DNA of 64,000 nucleotides from Ignelater luminosus (taxonomy: Eukaryota > Arthropoda > Insecta > Coleoptera > Elateridae): the NCBI GenBank assembly GCA_011009095.1, contig VTPC01001050.1, positions 31,524 to 95,523 of the forward strand, read 5' to 3'. The notes under the pieces were generated by a model. The model was given only the letters and a program-made list of their open reading frames with translations. It was not told where the DNA came from and searched no databases. Position numbers and translations under genes: made by a program. Shown piece after piece: positions 1 to 11,014 of the stretch (within the stretch, counting starts at the first letter, position 1; each line of letters opens with the position of its first letter).

Positions 1-594
1 AGTGGCCTAAAAGTGAGGAGGTTGATTTCCGCAAATGTTTCTGGATACACTTTTATGCAATAAGACCCTGTATGGATATTTGGAAAAATGTTAGAAGGTA
101 ATTAGATATATCGTGCCTTTGCGGCATGTTGCATCAACTTGCTCAGCAAAATTAAACTCTTGAGAAATCCGTAAGATCTTTTTGACATTGAAACTTTATC
201 TTTGTTCTTTGTGTTGTGAATCTCGTATTTTATCTTATACAAAAATGTGTCTTATACTTCATCATGTACGAACTATTATTGTATTGTGAAGGCTTTTTAA
301 GTTACTTGCTTGTATTGTAATGATATTAAATAGAAAAATCCCTTTAGCATTAATTCTATAAAAATCTCGAATGTCTTGTGCTTTTAAGTCTTAAAACTAA
401 TGCACGAGACTCAATCTATTATTCATTAAAAAACTCGAGTAAAAAAAGTAAAACAGTATGCTTACATAAAAGTTAAAAATACTTAATGTCACTTACATTT
501 TAATATTCTTGTTAATAAAATAAATAATGTCAAAGAGGTTAGCAAACATCATAATGATATTTCTGGCGTAAGTAAATCTTAAAAGCTTGCTTAC
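1..594. other. intronic sequence downstream of the exon
   Basis: AT-rich sequence with no recognisable coding frame. On the minus strand it follows the splice donor of the exon at 595-675, so it is the start of the next intron of that gene. I see no transposon termini here. Confidence 0.5.
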
Positions 595-675
595 CTGAAA
601 GCTGTGGTTGACGTTTTTAATCGAGCACTCGGCTAGGCACAGGTCGGTGAGTTCGATTTCATCGAATATCACAGC
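595..675 (-). CDS. DGKH: Internal exon, PH domain of diacylglycerol kinase eta/delta
   Basis: On the minus strand a polypyrimidine tract ending in TTTTATTTTCAG is followed by 81 bases (27 codons, phase 0 at both ends) and then by CAG|GTAAGC, a near-consensus donor. The peptide contains [14 protein letters not shown] followed by [10 protein letters not shown]. This fits the DE(V/I)-L-(S/T)-D...AE-S-KN-N-SF segment in the second half of the PH domain of type II diacylglycerol kinases (delta/eta). Those enzymes phosphorylate diacylglycerol to phosphatidic acid, and the PH domain contributes to membrane and lipid targeting. The exon stands out by codon use and higher GC against AT-rich flanks. 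No other exon of the gene was found in the window, which is normal for an insect gene with introns of tens of kilobases. The family call is from memory of the motif; which paralogue it is, is an inference. Confidence 0.75.
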
Positions 676-2610
676 CTGAAAATAAAACAATTTTCAAAGT
701 CAAAAACTTTTTTTAATTGATAAAATTAAAATTAGTACTTAAATAAATATAGAAAAATATCAAGTTGAAGTTTGTGGTTTCATTAACTTAACATTCACAA
801 ATGTTACGACACATCTCGCTCCAAAATCTAAATATCTGCCTTCTGTTAAAAGGACAATTAGCGTCCTTTGAACTTTTGTGACCATCTGGTGCATGCTTTA
901 ATGGAATCCATTTTAAGCCGTGCAATGCGGGAATATAATTATCTTAAATCGTAGAATAGCACAGAGCAAGAAGATGAGTAAAACAGTTATCGTTAGAGTT
1001 GGGACTGTTGGGTAAATGTCTTTTTCTTGATAGTCTGGGTTTTAATTATTTCTTTGACTGTCTATTTAAGTTTGTTTTTAGTTAAACAAACTTGCAGATT
1101 AAATAAAAGTCAATTTATTCTGATCACAAAGGCAATTGCTATCTTGCTATTTAATCTTTCTATAAGTAAACCAGAGATAGCAATTTATCTTAACAAGATC
1201 ATCGTATAATCGAAAACGATACTGTATTAGAAAGATTAAGATTTCCCAATACACTACAGCGCACTCAGCCAAGACAGCAAAATCTAGAAAAAGTCCCTAG
1301 CTTCAGCAGCAACACCCAGCTCCTGCGGCGCTACTTCAAAAACCGGCGAGTCGATGCAAATTTTCTCTCAACCCAAACCTCAGTTCTTCTAAAGAATTAT
1401 TTAGTCAACTCAACGAACTAAAAAGAAATCTAGCAAATAAAAAATTAAAAAGACAAAAGAAAAAAAATAATAAACAAATAGAAAAAGAATAATAATAAAA
1501 TAATAGGCATTAAAGTTCCGTTTTTATTACGAATGCAGATTATACAAATAAGCACATGAATGATAAAAAAAAACATTAGCGACGAGTTGCACTAGAATTC
1601 TTTTCTGGTGTTTATAAAATTTGAAACAATACTATATAATTTTTAGGTTATAAATATGTATTTTAACGTTAAATAATCTGATATTTGTAAACGTTTTATA
1701 CATATAGGTTGCGTAGCAACAAACTTGTATAAAAAATATTTTCACTGTTGATTTCGCTTCGCTTCACAGGCTATTTTGATTTACTTCACTGACGATTTTG
1801 AGACAAAATAAAAACAAACAAGGTCAAATAAATAAATAAATAAAGGGCAAAAATAAAGAAATCCTGAACAAAATGTATAGAAGAAATCCTTTAACAAGAC
1901 TTTTGCTTGTTAAAAATAATTAGACAATAAAAAGTGCCAACCAAAGTAGTACACCAGAGAAAAGTAAAGTAAGTAAATCGTTCTTACATTCCGGATCGTT
2001 TTAAAAGTTTGACTACTTCGATCGAGAACAACGGTGAATCATCAAAACTCCTTCCGTTTTGATACACGTACCGGCGAGAGAAGAGTTAATCGTGTGAGTT
2101 ACAACGTCTGGTGCACACGACTACGTCGTCAACCCAACCCACAGACACCTCCACCATATGGTAATAGCTTGGCGCCTAACTTGGGACACCCATGAATCCT
2201 ACCATCTTATTCAACCAGACCGAACTGTGTAAAAATTCAAAACTAATATTTTGTAGGTTTTGACCGTGACAAAGATGGGATCCAATTAAAGAATGAAACT
2301 TGCCGAAATAGTTAATAGTGATCTGCGGTCATTAAACGTCATTTAACCGTTTGAATTATTAATGAAATAAAATATTCAAAGTTAAACCAACGACAAATGC
2401 AACACTTTTATATTTTCAATTATTGTATTATAAATCGTGCAGCATGTACTTTAAACTAGTTAGTGAATATGAAATGTTTCATGAAGAAACTCTAATTTGC
2501 TTACAAACTTTTTGTGGGATTTAGAGCAAAAAATTCTTGTGCAACACCTATAAAATTTTATATGTGCAAAATGAGAAAAACATAAGAGAATCAAGAAATG
2601 CCACAAAAGA
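676..2610. other. intron-like AT-rich sequence
   Basis: On the minus strand this is upstream of the exon at 595-675 and would be the intron before it. It holds a short AAAT microsatellite near 1826 and the relic at 1205-1490. Otherwise no gene or repeat with clear ends is seen. Confidence 0.4.
1205..1490 (+). pseudogene. Decayed coding block with lysine-rich tail
   Basis: Between about 1205 and 1490 the plus strand is GC-richer and reads as protein in shifting frames. One frame gives a proline/glutamine/serine-rich stretch, then SKELFSQLNELKRNL, then a run of lysines ending in TAA near 1490. A TAG near 1297 and frame changes break it. The layout resembles the C-terminal end of a non-LTR retrotransposon ORF1, but I do not recognise a defining motif such as a zinc knuckle. 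It could also be a relic of a host exon. Confidence 0.2.
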
Positions 2611-2691
2611 TACAGGGTGTCATTTAAGAAACCAAAGTTGTGTTAATTTTTGGTTTAACCGAGTGTTCTCTTCTTTCTGAATGACGCTGTA
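2611..2691. mobile_element. Possible 80-bp solo MITE with CAGGGTGTC termini
   Basis: CAGGGTGTCATTTAAGAAA at 2613 is imperfectly mirrored by the reverse complement of the sequence ending at 2689 (CAGCGTCATTCAGAAAG), with TA on each side. It abuts the Tc1 element directly and shares its left TA. The ends resemble the TACAGGG family seen elsewhere in the window. Confidence 0.35.
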
Positions 2692-2935
2692 TACTGTGTG
2701 ACATAAAAATTGCACCACTTAGAAGGCGTTGAAATTTTTTGATCAAATTTGGCAAAAACCTTTAACTATTGAAAATTAATAAATAATTAAAATTTGGAGA
2801 CTTGATCAAGTAGCCGTATGCTAAATGACGTTTCCTCTATTGTTTAACTTAGTAATGCTTACGTGATATCGCATCGTTCATCGTGAACTCTTTTTCGATT
2901 TTTTAGTCTGTTAGTGTAATTTAACATGTTTTGAC

Positions 2936-4156
2936 CAGTGATGTGCGTGTCAATAATGTCGACGTCAACAATTCATTGTTGACATGTCAACAATAAGAAT
3001 TGTTGACATTACCTTATTGATGTCAACTATGTCCACTATGTCAACAATGTCAACAATGTCAACAATTTAGACATTATGAATGCACATGCGCAAAGCTGTT
3101 AAACTTGATTTTTCCTTTATTATTTAAATCTTAAATAGTTTATTACAATAATTTTTATTTGACTTAAAGTATGTGAGGGCAAATAGGAGGCACAGGGAAT
3201 TGTGAGATGCTTAAGTACGTTCAAGTCTAATGTACGCATAGAATAATTTTGATTTAAAAAAAATAAATGCTATGATGTTGTTCATCATGTTAGCATTTGT
3301 TTTTTCAATTAATACTAACTGTCACATTGCTAGAATTGCCCCCACTACAGTTTATACCTTACAGAATCAGTTGGATCACTTCCACTTCAAGAAACTCGCG
3401 GTCTATGCGCAGAGCACTATTTTCTGTCCAGAAGTAGAGGGATGAAAAACCTAACCTTAACCTTCAAAGAAATAATCTCATGAAAGATTGTATTATTTAA
3501 ATGAAATCAACTTGCATATTCTGTAAGTGAATTAGTGAAATGGTTGAGTGTTGGTAAGTTACATTAGTTGTGAAATTTGAATGTCAACCTCCCCTACAAG
3601 CGCGCGGTCTACAGTTTAGCGTGCGCAGACCAAAAACCAGGAACACGAAAGATCAAAAGAACCGCTCTGAGTGATCTAACTGATTCTGTAAGGTATAAAC
3701 TGTGCCCCCACATATCCGAACTAAAAATCTTAGTATGGGTCTATGGAGCTATGAGTAAACATACTTGTAATTTTACTGATTCCATGGAAATAAGAATAAA
3801 TACATAGGATTTAGTTTTTTAATGCCATTTTATTTAAATAATATTTTGGTTTTTCTTTTCCATCTTCAGTTACTGTCACAGTCTTTTATAACTGAAAACC
3901 CAATTCATCAAAATTCTTATTCTTGGGCCTTTCAGCCATTTTGATTCTTGAATTGTCTTGAACATCTTATTAACTATCTTATTAGACATTTTAGCTTATT
4001 TTAGCACCTGTGTTTACAGGTTAGGTTTAACGAAAAATGTGCAGAATCCTACTTTATTTGCAAAGTTGACACATTGTCGACATTTTTGACGTGAAAAATC
4101 AATTGTTGACACGAAAATGTCAACAATCATTGTTGACGTGTCAACGCACATCACTG
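2936..4156. mobile_element. Nested non-autonomous hAT-like element
   Basis: It begins CAGTGATGTGCGT and ends with ACGCACATCACTG, the exact inverse, and is flanked by a perfect 8-bp duplication GTTTTGAC (2928-2935 and 4157-4164). An 8-bp duplication with CAGTG-type termini is the hAT signature. Both subterminal regions are packed with GTCAACAAT in both orientations: at least seven copies at about 2950-3065 and at least three at about 4095-4145. These are likely transposase-binding sites. The 1221-bp body has no transposase frame, so it would need a transposase in trans. It landed 9 bp upstream of the host Tc1 transposase ATG. Confidence 0.85.
3338..3709. repeat. Internal inverted repeat within the hAT-like element
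   Basis: A 40-bp stretch at 3341-3380 containing CAGTTTATACCTTACAGAATCAG is repeated in inverted orientation at 3670-3709 with few differences. The interior between the arms is GC-richer and differs in composition from the rest of the element, so it may be a captured or older foldback insertion. Confidence 0.6.
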
Positions 4157-4173
4157 GTTTTGACTTTGCTACA

Positions 4174-5198
4174 ATGCCTAGAGTAAGACGCCGTCATGCA
4201 AATTATAATCAAGTGAATGATTTCGAAAGAGGTCGAATTATTGGTTTGCGCGAAGGCGGTTTTTCATTCCGACAAATCGCAAACCGATTACACAGAAATC
4301 ATGTTACGATAATTAGAGTTTGTTGAAGATGGTTTAAAGAAGGGTAAGAACATCGCCAAACGGGCACCGGAACGCAAAGAAAAACAAACGAACGCCAGGA
4401 TCGTCGCCTAAGACTGCTAGCTGTTAGACATCATTTTTCAACAACCAGGACTATTACTGACAAATGGTTTTAAGGTACAGGCCGTCCAGTAAGTCTTCGT
4501 ACTATTTATCGCCGAATTGGAGCTTTTGGATTGCGTTCTTACCAACCGCATCTAGTGTTTCCCTTTACGGCTTCACACCGGCAATAACGTTTAGTCTGGT
4601 GCAAAGAGAAACTTCAATCGAACATGGAGTGGCATCCAGTCGTCTTACAGATGAATCAAGATTCTGTTTGGGAATGCATGACGGCCGTATTAAGGTTGGA
4701 CGAAGACGTGGAGAAAGGCGCCATATACAATTTTCAGTCGAAAGACATGTTTACTGTACTGTGGGGGTTATGGTATGGGGCGCTATTGCCTATGGCAGTA
4801 AATCTCCTTTGGTTTTCATTCTAGGCAATATGACCGCCCAACGATACATTCAGGAAGCAGTGCAACACTATGTTCTCCCATATCTTCAAACTCTGGAAAA
4901 TCTTCTGTTTCAATGAGACAATGCTCGTCCTCACATTGCAAGGAATTCCTTGAACTGTTTTGAAGAGAACAACGTCAACCTCTTGCCTTGGCTACCAAGA
5001 TCTCCGTATCTTTCTCCCATTGAACGCGTGTGGAACATTATGGGTAGGAGCCTACGGAATTTACCTAACCCACCGTTGATTCTGGAAGCTCTGCGACATG
5101 CAATACAGATACAAGATGACATCGATAATCTTTTAGATTCGATGCCACAAGGTGTTACTGAATGTGTAAATAACCAAGGTGGCTCAACGCATTATTAG
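4174..5198 (+). pseudogene. Tc1-type transposase, DD34E, frameshifted
   Basis: It would encode the cut-and-paste transposase of the surrounding element. The ATG at 4174 opens MPRVRRRHANYNQVNDFERG and an N-terminal paired-type helix-turn-helix, ending at a stop at 4324. The frame then shifts: the linker and catalytic core follow in a different frame, with DESRF (first catalytic D) near 4654. A stop (4914-4916) sits directly before DNARPH, and the last part contains SPIERVW. Counting from the D of DNARPH to the E of PIERVW gives 34 intervening residues, so this is a DD34E Tc1-group enzyme with all three acidic residues still visible. At least two further stops lie in the linker. It cannot make a functional protein. 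Confidence 0.85.
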
Positions 5199-5267
5199 TG
5201 AAAAATAAAAACCATTGCATAATTCCAACGCCTTCTAGTTGGTGCAATTTTTATGTCACACAGCATA

Positions 5268-7671
5268 CTATTACAGTCAAGCTAAATACATTTAATCATT
5301 CTTAGAACTAACAGTCAGTTAAAAAAGCTCGATTAGGAAACATGAAAATTGCTCCTCGTACGTAGATCTCCTTAACTAGATAAAGAATTGAAAGCTTAGT
5401 AGATCATTGTGTATTGATAATCTAGAAGTGAGATGTGAAAACCTCAAACAAGTTTTGAAGCACAGGAATATATTTTTTAATAAAAGCTTCACTTTATTTT
5501 GATAGAAATAAATTAAATTTTCTAACATTATTACAAACATTTAGGGAGGTAAATACAAGTATTTTAGTTGATCTTTCCAGTAAAGTTAATAACCTTTGTT
5601 ATTGTTATTATAGAAAACAATTTTTACATTTGCAGAGTTTACACAGAATAAACGCATTCTATAATTTTGTTTGCTGAACTTTCCTACCTTATACATACAC
5701 TTTTGCATTTTATAAACCAACGAGTTCAAGTATGAAGAAAAATATTTAAAAAAGTAAATAATTAAATTCACTCGTTATTAAAATGTTTATTTTACGATAG
5801 TTTGCATTTTGTAATTCAACCTGCAAAAAAAGAGAGAAGTGAATGGTGTCTTTAGGCCTTAATGCTTGCAACCTCGCATAAAAAAATATATATTTCATTT
5901 CTTGATATAATATATAATTCAATTTTGATTTTAATCCTTCACGGCTATTTTGAATTATCCGACTTAATGAATGATAGTGTTTACAGTCGTCTACGTATTA
6001 CGTGACAGATGCGATATATGTAGATGTTGTTTTTGAAAGAAAATAAATAGCGACGAAAACAAGGCTCTATCTGAACCTTTACAAAGACGAATAAGGCTTT
6101 CGACAGCTGAATAACATGAGGATGAACAGCATATTATTTCTTTTGAAAATGCGAAAGCAATACACTGAAAAAATTTGACAAGAAAAATGTATTGAAAAAG
6201 TCTTTTAACTATAAATGAATATTAATTTTGAGAATGGACCGTTAACATAATAATAATTATGTATAATTAATTCATGACCGTGATTATTACATACAGCATG
6301 AATACACGGTTTAAAATAGCAAAGCTTGAACCAGTTATTGCAGACGTTATGATTTGCATCGAATAATAGAACTTGATTTTATCCAGTTATATACTTTAAT
6401 CAGAGATGTATTACTCAGAATTCTAAAATTAGTATCTATCAATGCTGTATTTACGTTACTGGTGACTACATTATATACATGAATTATTTATTCTTTTATA
6501 ACTCTACCTTGGGATTATCTATAAAATACTTTCAATGTGACAACCTGACAACTCTAACAAAAACGTGATACAGAGAAAATTAAAAGAGCTCAAAGTAAAA
6601 ACATTAAATTTTCCGTTTGAGCGTTTCGCGTGATTTGCCTTGGCTTGTCAGCTGCTAAAAGCGAGAAAAACGCCTTCAAATTCATTTGTTTAGTAAATTA
6701 AAACACACAATGATTAATTATAACAGACTATTATATTTTGCAATTCCTTTTTCATTTATCATTCGTTTAAAGTGATAGATGACGTACAAATTTGCGCTTA
6801 TTATTAATTTCTACGGTAAAACTTGATATACATAGAACTGTGGTGGTTGTAAAGAAGACAATCAAACAGAACAAAGTGTAGAATTTAGAGTCCTTCCGCA
6901 TCTTTCTAGAGCCTGGCATAGCCAACACTCCCATAGTCAACCTACGATGATACTGTCCTAGAATCTCTTGTTCCTCTTGATTCACTTCCTCTGCGTTCAT
7001 TGTTTCCATCCAGTCAGAACAAAAAGATCACCATCGAGGTCATGTCAACACCTGGTAGTTACAATTGACTTTGCTTCTCATGCTTAACTGGCCACAATTT
7101 CAAGATCAATACGGACGCTTACTCGCCTGAAGCGAAACAATAATAATAATGGTTTGCAAGCATACAGAATCGTCACGTCTTGTTGATGAGGACATGCGAA
7201 GCCCGAAACTGCAATTCGAAGTTCAGATTTCGCGTACTTGCAAACAACATTGCACAAAGACTTAAATCATTCTTCAACAGGTCTATTAAAGCTCTTCCAC
7301 TTGGTTTCTTACGGTTTTGCTGTGAAATAATTAGAAAAATATCTGGAATTTGATTTCAGCCCCATTGATAGAATAGCCTTCAACGATATCTTTGGTAGTC
7401 CGCCTGGCCAAATCGTTATGTTTTTGTAATCAGCAATAAATTAAAAATACCAAAATGTACAGGATGTTGCTATTTAATTAATTAACATTTTGAATTTCTC
7501 TGTTGGCGTGTAAAACAATTTCTGATTAAAATATTAATGATTTTGTTCTCAAGACTTTTATTTAAAAGCTAAAGCTTGACTTTACTTAACTGAAGTTGAA
7601 AAATCAGCGAGTTCATTAATTATAGCAACAAATAATCGAATAACGCCAAATCTATCAGGTTTAGATTCTTA
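5268..7671. other. AT-rich sequence between two Tc1/mariner elements
   Basis: Apart from the short open frame at 6767-7009 there is nothing I can name. No termini, tandem arrays or splice-flanked coding blocks were recognised. Confidence 0.4.
6767..7009 (-). CDS. Candidate small single-pass membrane protein or first exon, unknown
   Basis: An 80-codon frame starts at a true ATG with a second ATG three codons later. Residues 4-20 are acidic and glutamine-rich, residues 21-44 basic (HRRLTMG, SRKMRKDSK), and residues 45-64 form a hydrophobic helix (FYTLFCLIVFFTTTTVLCIS), followed by a short basic tail. Positive charges before a single membrane segment suggest an N-in orientation. The region upstream on the minus strand is less AT-rich than its surroundings, as a 5' leader might be. 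It could be a first coding exon rather than a whole gene, since a weak GTAGAA lies just after the membrane segment. I do not recognise the family, and a chance ORF cannot be excluded. Confidence 0.3.
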   Translation of the reverse strand: METMNAEEVNQEEQEILGQYHRRLTMGVLAMPGSRKMRKDSKFYTLFCLIVFFTTTTVLCISSFTVEINNKRKFVRHLSL

Positions 7672-7673
7672 TA

Positions 7674-8978
7674 AAGGGTTTTCCAATAAGAGGTGTTATT
7701 TTGAATAGCCCGCTATTTCGGTAGATGTCACTTTTGAAGCTATCATTTTTTGACATTTGACAAGTAGAAACTACGCCATTAATAAATATGGAACGATACA
7801 CGCTTCAACAACGCATTGAAATTATTAAAATTCACTATAAAAATGGTGAAAATTTGGCAGAGACGGTTCGTAAAACTCGAACATTTTTGGGTCACCGTGA
7901 AGCACCTTGTCGGACCGCAATACAGAAATTGGTGAAAAAATTCGAGCTCTTGGGACAAGTTAGTGATGTGAAGAATAAAACCCGTGCACGTCGCTCAAGA
8001 ACAGCCGAGAATATTGCTGTTGTAGCCGAAAGTGTTAAAGAAAACCCAGGTTTGTCCATTCCTCGTCGTTCTTTGGAATTAGCCATTCCACAAACGTCAT
8101 TACACCGTATTTTGCATAAAGATTTGGGTCTTAAGGCTTATAAAGTCCAGTTAACACAAGAACTCAAGCCGGCCGATCATCAACAACGTCGTGTCTTTGC
8201 TGATTGGGTCGTTGAAATGCATGAAAATGATCCAGAATTCCATCGAAAAATCATCTTGAGTGATGAGGCCCATTTCCACCTCGGTGGCTTCGTCAACAAG
8301 CAAAATTGTCGGATCTGGGGCTCAGAAAATCCAAGAGTTATTGTTGAAAAGTCTCTCTATCCTCAACGTGTGACTGTTTGGTGCGGTTTATGGTCCGGCG
8401 GAGTCATTGGACCTTACTTTTTCGAAAATGAGGCTGGAGCAACAGTTACGGTGACTGGATTGCGCTATCGAGAGATGATTAACGATTTTTTATGGCCGGA
8501 ATTGGATGGTATTGATCTGGACAACGTTTACTTTCAACAAGACGGCGCTACGTGCCACACAAGCAACGAAACCATTGATCTTTTACGGAAAAAGTTTCCG
8601 GACCGTGTTATCTCTCGAAGAGGTGATCACAATTGGCCACCGAGATCTTGTGATTTAACACCTTGCGACTTCTTTCTTTGGGGCCACGTGAAAGAGAAGG
8701 TCTACGCCAACAGCCCAGCGTCGATTCAAGACCTCAAAGATGGAATTCGTGAGGCTATCGAGGACATAGGGCAGCCACTTTGCGATTTGGTTATGGAAAA
8801 TTTCATGAAAAGGATATTGTCCTGTAAGCGTGGTCGTGGTGGTCATTTGCCTGATGTTATTTTCCACTATTAATGGCATGCCTTCCTCTTTATAATGAAA
8901 TAAACATCCGATCATTTATATTAAAAAATGGCACTTTTCTTTGAATATCAAAATAACACCTCTTATTGGAAAACCCTT
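7674..8978 (+). mobile_element. Intact DD41D (rosa-type) Tc1/mariner element
   Basis: Termini AAGGGTTTTCCAATAAGAGG at 7674 and its exact inverse ending at 8978 extend for about 30 bp (through GTGTTATTTTGA). TA target duplications lie at 7672-7673 and 8979-8980. The length of 1305 bp and the single uninterrupted transposase frame show a complete and probably young copy. Confidence 0.93.
7788..8873 (+). CDS. DD41D transposase (IS630/Tc1/mariner superfamily, rosa-type)
   Basis: The 361-residue protein would bind the element's inverted ends and cut and join DNA. The N-terminal 110 residues hold two helix-turn-helix-like segments (around 5-50 and 75-110). Catalytic motifs are LSDEAHFHLGG with D159, FQQDGATCHTS with D252, and LTPCDFFLWGHVKEKVY with D294. 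Exactly 41 residues separate D252 and D294, which defines the DD41D class rather than DD34D mariner or DD34E Tc1. The ATG lies 114 bp inside the left end, and the stop is 105 bp from the right end, typical for the superfamily. No frameshift or missing catalytic residue is seen, so the copy could be active. Similar proteins are widespread in insects. Confidence 0.92.
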   Translation: MERYTLQQRIEIIKIHYKNGENLAETVRKTRTFLGHREAPCRTAIQKLVKKFELLGQVSDVKNKTRARRSRTAENIAVVAESVKENPGLSIPRRSLELAIPQTSLHRILHKDLGLKAYKVQLTQELKPADHQQRRVFADWVVEMHENDPEFHRKIILSDEAHFHLGGFVNKQNCRIWGSENPRVIVEKSLYPQRVTVWCGLWSGGVIGPYFFENEAGATVTVTGLRYREMINDFLWPELDGIDLDNVYFQQDGATCHTSNETIDLLRKKFPDRVISRRGDHNWPPRSCDLTPCDFFLWGHVKEKVYANSPASIQDLKDGIREAIEDIGQPLCDLVMENFMKRILSCKRGRGGHLPDVIFHY

Positions 8979-11014
8979 TAGTTTACCTATTATTGTAAGC
9001 GTAGAACAAAATGACAAAATAATACAGAATGTGTCACTAGTAATAAAATTTTAATCTTAATCAACACATTTCTATAATTTACAGAAATAAATTCACTTGA
9101 AGGTTCTAAACGCAACCTTGCCTGTACTATTATTTTTTAATTCAAACGTTGCACCATTCACTAATAGGTGCATGTGGAAAATCTTCACACGCGAGACGCG
9201 AACAAAACAATGCATATCGATCGAAGCTTCAACCACAGAACACTTACCACAGATAGAGCACAGTGTACGTTAACATTAAACTTAACTACCGAAAATAAAA
9301 GAACAAGAAACAATTTAGATTGGAAAACTACTTTTTCTTCATATTATTTTTGTTAACATAAAAAAAAAACCAAAAAAGTAGCGTAAGTCAACCTAAAAAT
9401 GCCGACAGTTCTTTTCTTCTAACAGGTGTTGCCACCGTTGAGTTTCAAATCCTGTTATGTTCGCTCCTCAGAATGCTTCAAGGCACAAAAAACAATTTGA
9501 ATGAAGAGCTTTTATGTTCTTTTTTTTAGAATTCTATAAAATGCTTAGGTGTATAATATAACTACGGTTTTAGAAAAAAAGCTTAACCTTGTAATAGTAA
9601 AATAAAGAAGTTCCTTTACGCTGTCCTAGACCCATTTTGTTCGAGTTCTAGTCTACGTAGTTGTTCACTTAAAATTTTGTCTTTTACACAGCAACTTATT
9701 AGAAATATACGAGAAGTTAAATTCTTGCTCCTGAATAGGTTATTAAGCATCTTACAAAAATGTCAACGTTATTATTACGATGAATAAACTCCAATAGGGC
9801 GCAATCAGCCCATTTTTGTTCCATTCAACGATTTCGATACAAGCGTATTGAACGTAATAATTTGTTTCAGAAAACATTAAAATTCTTGCGGGAATGTGCA
9901 TATTGAAAAGGTAAGCAATGAATAAAAATAAAAATCAAATTCTCTATAATTACCTACTCTAAAGATTAATTTTCTTTATCTTTTCCTTTACCATGTTAGG
10001 TAGATCTAATAAAATGTATATCGGTACCGAAAGTACAATGTAACTGTAACCTTAAAATAAATATTCAAAACCATTTTAAACCAAAAAGTGTGTTTTGTTT
10101 CGTTTTTCTTTTTTACTAAGATCACTAGTAAAATGAGAAGTACAAAAACACTTTTGTTTTGAATTTTTTTTTGAAAAGCTTAGGTTCTTCTTTCTTAGTC
10201 AAAGGCAAGGTGTTGCTTCGCCTTGATTGATCTTCTGCTGTCTGAAAATAGTTCTTCAATAATCACTTCTAAGGGGACAAAAACATGCAAAAGTCTTTTC
10301 AATATTTGCCTAAATTCTTATTGTTTCTTTTAGTGCTGTTAGTGTTTTCTTATGTTAGGCATTTCTCTCTCCCTAAAAATCTTCTTCGCTAGTTAGTTTA
10401 CTTTAAGAGTTTTCTCTTGTAACACTTTTAACACTTTTTATGTATCTCTTTTCAAAAAAAGGTTTTTTCTAAGCCTGTGCTTCCGCAATAAAAATATTTG
10501 CTGTTGCTGATTTTTGTTGTCACTTATCTGTCCAATGGCTTAAGCCATTTCCAGCACCAATTTTCCGACATTCAAGGTTTACCATCCCTTTTATGTCTTT
10601 TTTGGAACCCTTCTGATTGGGTGACAATATACTGCTTCCGCCAACTTTGTGACTAGTCACAGTTAGTCCGTGTCTATTAAGAAAGTACTGTTTTCTCAAA
10701 TCCAGTTTGTACAGGGTGTGGCAGCTTTAATGTTGTGCGTTTTCAGTGCATCTCTGTGCTCAGTAGTAATTTTCCTGGGATTATTCTATTGAACCATTTA
10801 TTGGATTAATCTCCCTTTTATTATTTCTTTGGATTAAGAATTTCTTCTAAAAAAAGCTTCGTTAAGCTTTGGAGGCTTTTAGTTATGGGAGAATCCTAGT
10901 GCATTAAGGCAGTGCGAATTTTTCATCGTTTGACGTACCTAGACGACATTTCACATTGCTGTAGAGAAACTCTTCAGCTTTCATTAGCTTTATAACATTT
11001 CTGAAACATTAAAT

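Larger units (their letters stand above)
2692..5265 (+). mobile_element. Tc1-like DD34E transposon, decayed, with nested hAT insertion
   Basis: Inverted termini of about 40 bp match closely: TACTGTGTGACATAAAAATT at 2692 and the reverse complement of the sequence ending at 5265 (TGCTGTGTGACATAAAAATT), continuing through an AGAAGGCGTTG block. TA dinucleotides flank both ends (2690-2691 and 5266-5267), as expected for Tc1/mariner insertion. Removing the nested element at 2936-4156 and one copy of its target duplication leaves about 1.35 kb, a normal Tc1 length. The transposase lies on the plus strand and is broken. Confidence 0.9.

Noticed and set aside
1027-1209. Hydrophobic 60-codon ORF
   Set aside because: Starts from a non-ATG codon in T-rich sequence; hydrophobicity is expected from composition alone.
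7892-8086. Minus-strand ORFs over the DD41D transposase (also 8655-8915), and similar antisense ORFs over the mariners at 22.4 kb and 61.4-62.3 kb
   Set aside because: Opposite-strand shadows of clear transposase coding sequence, without independent motifs.
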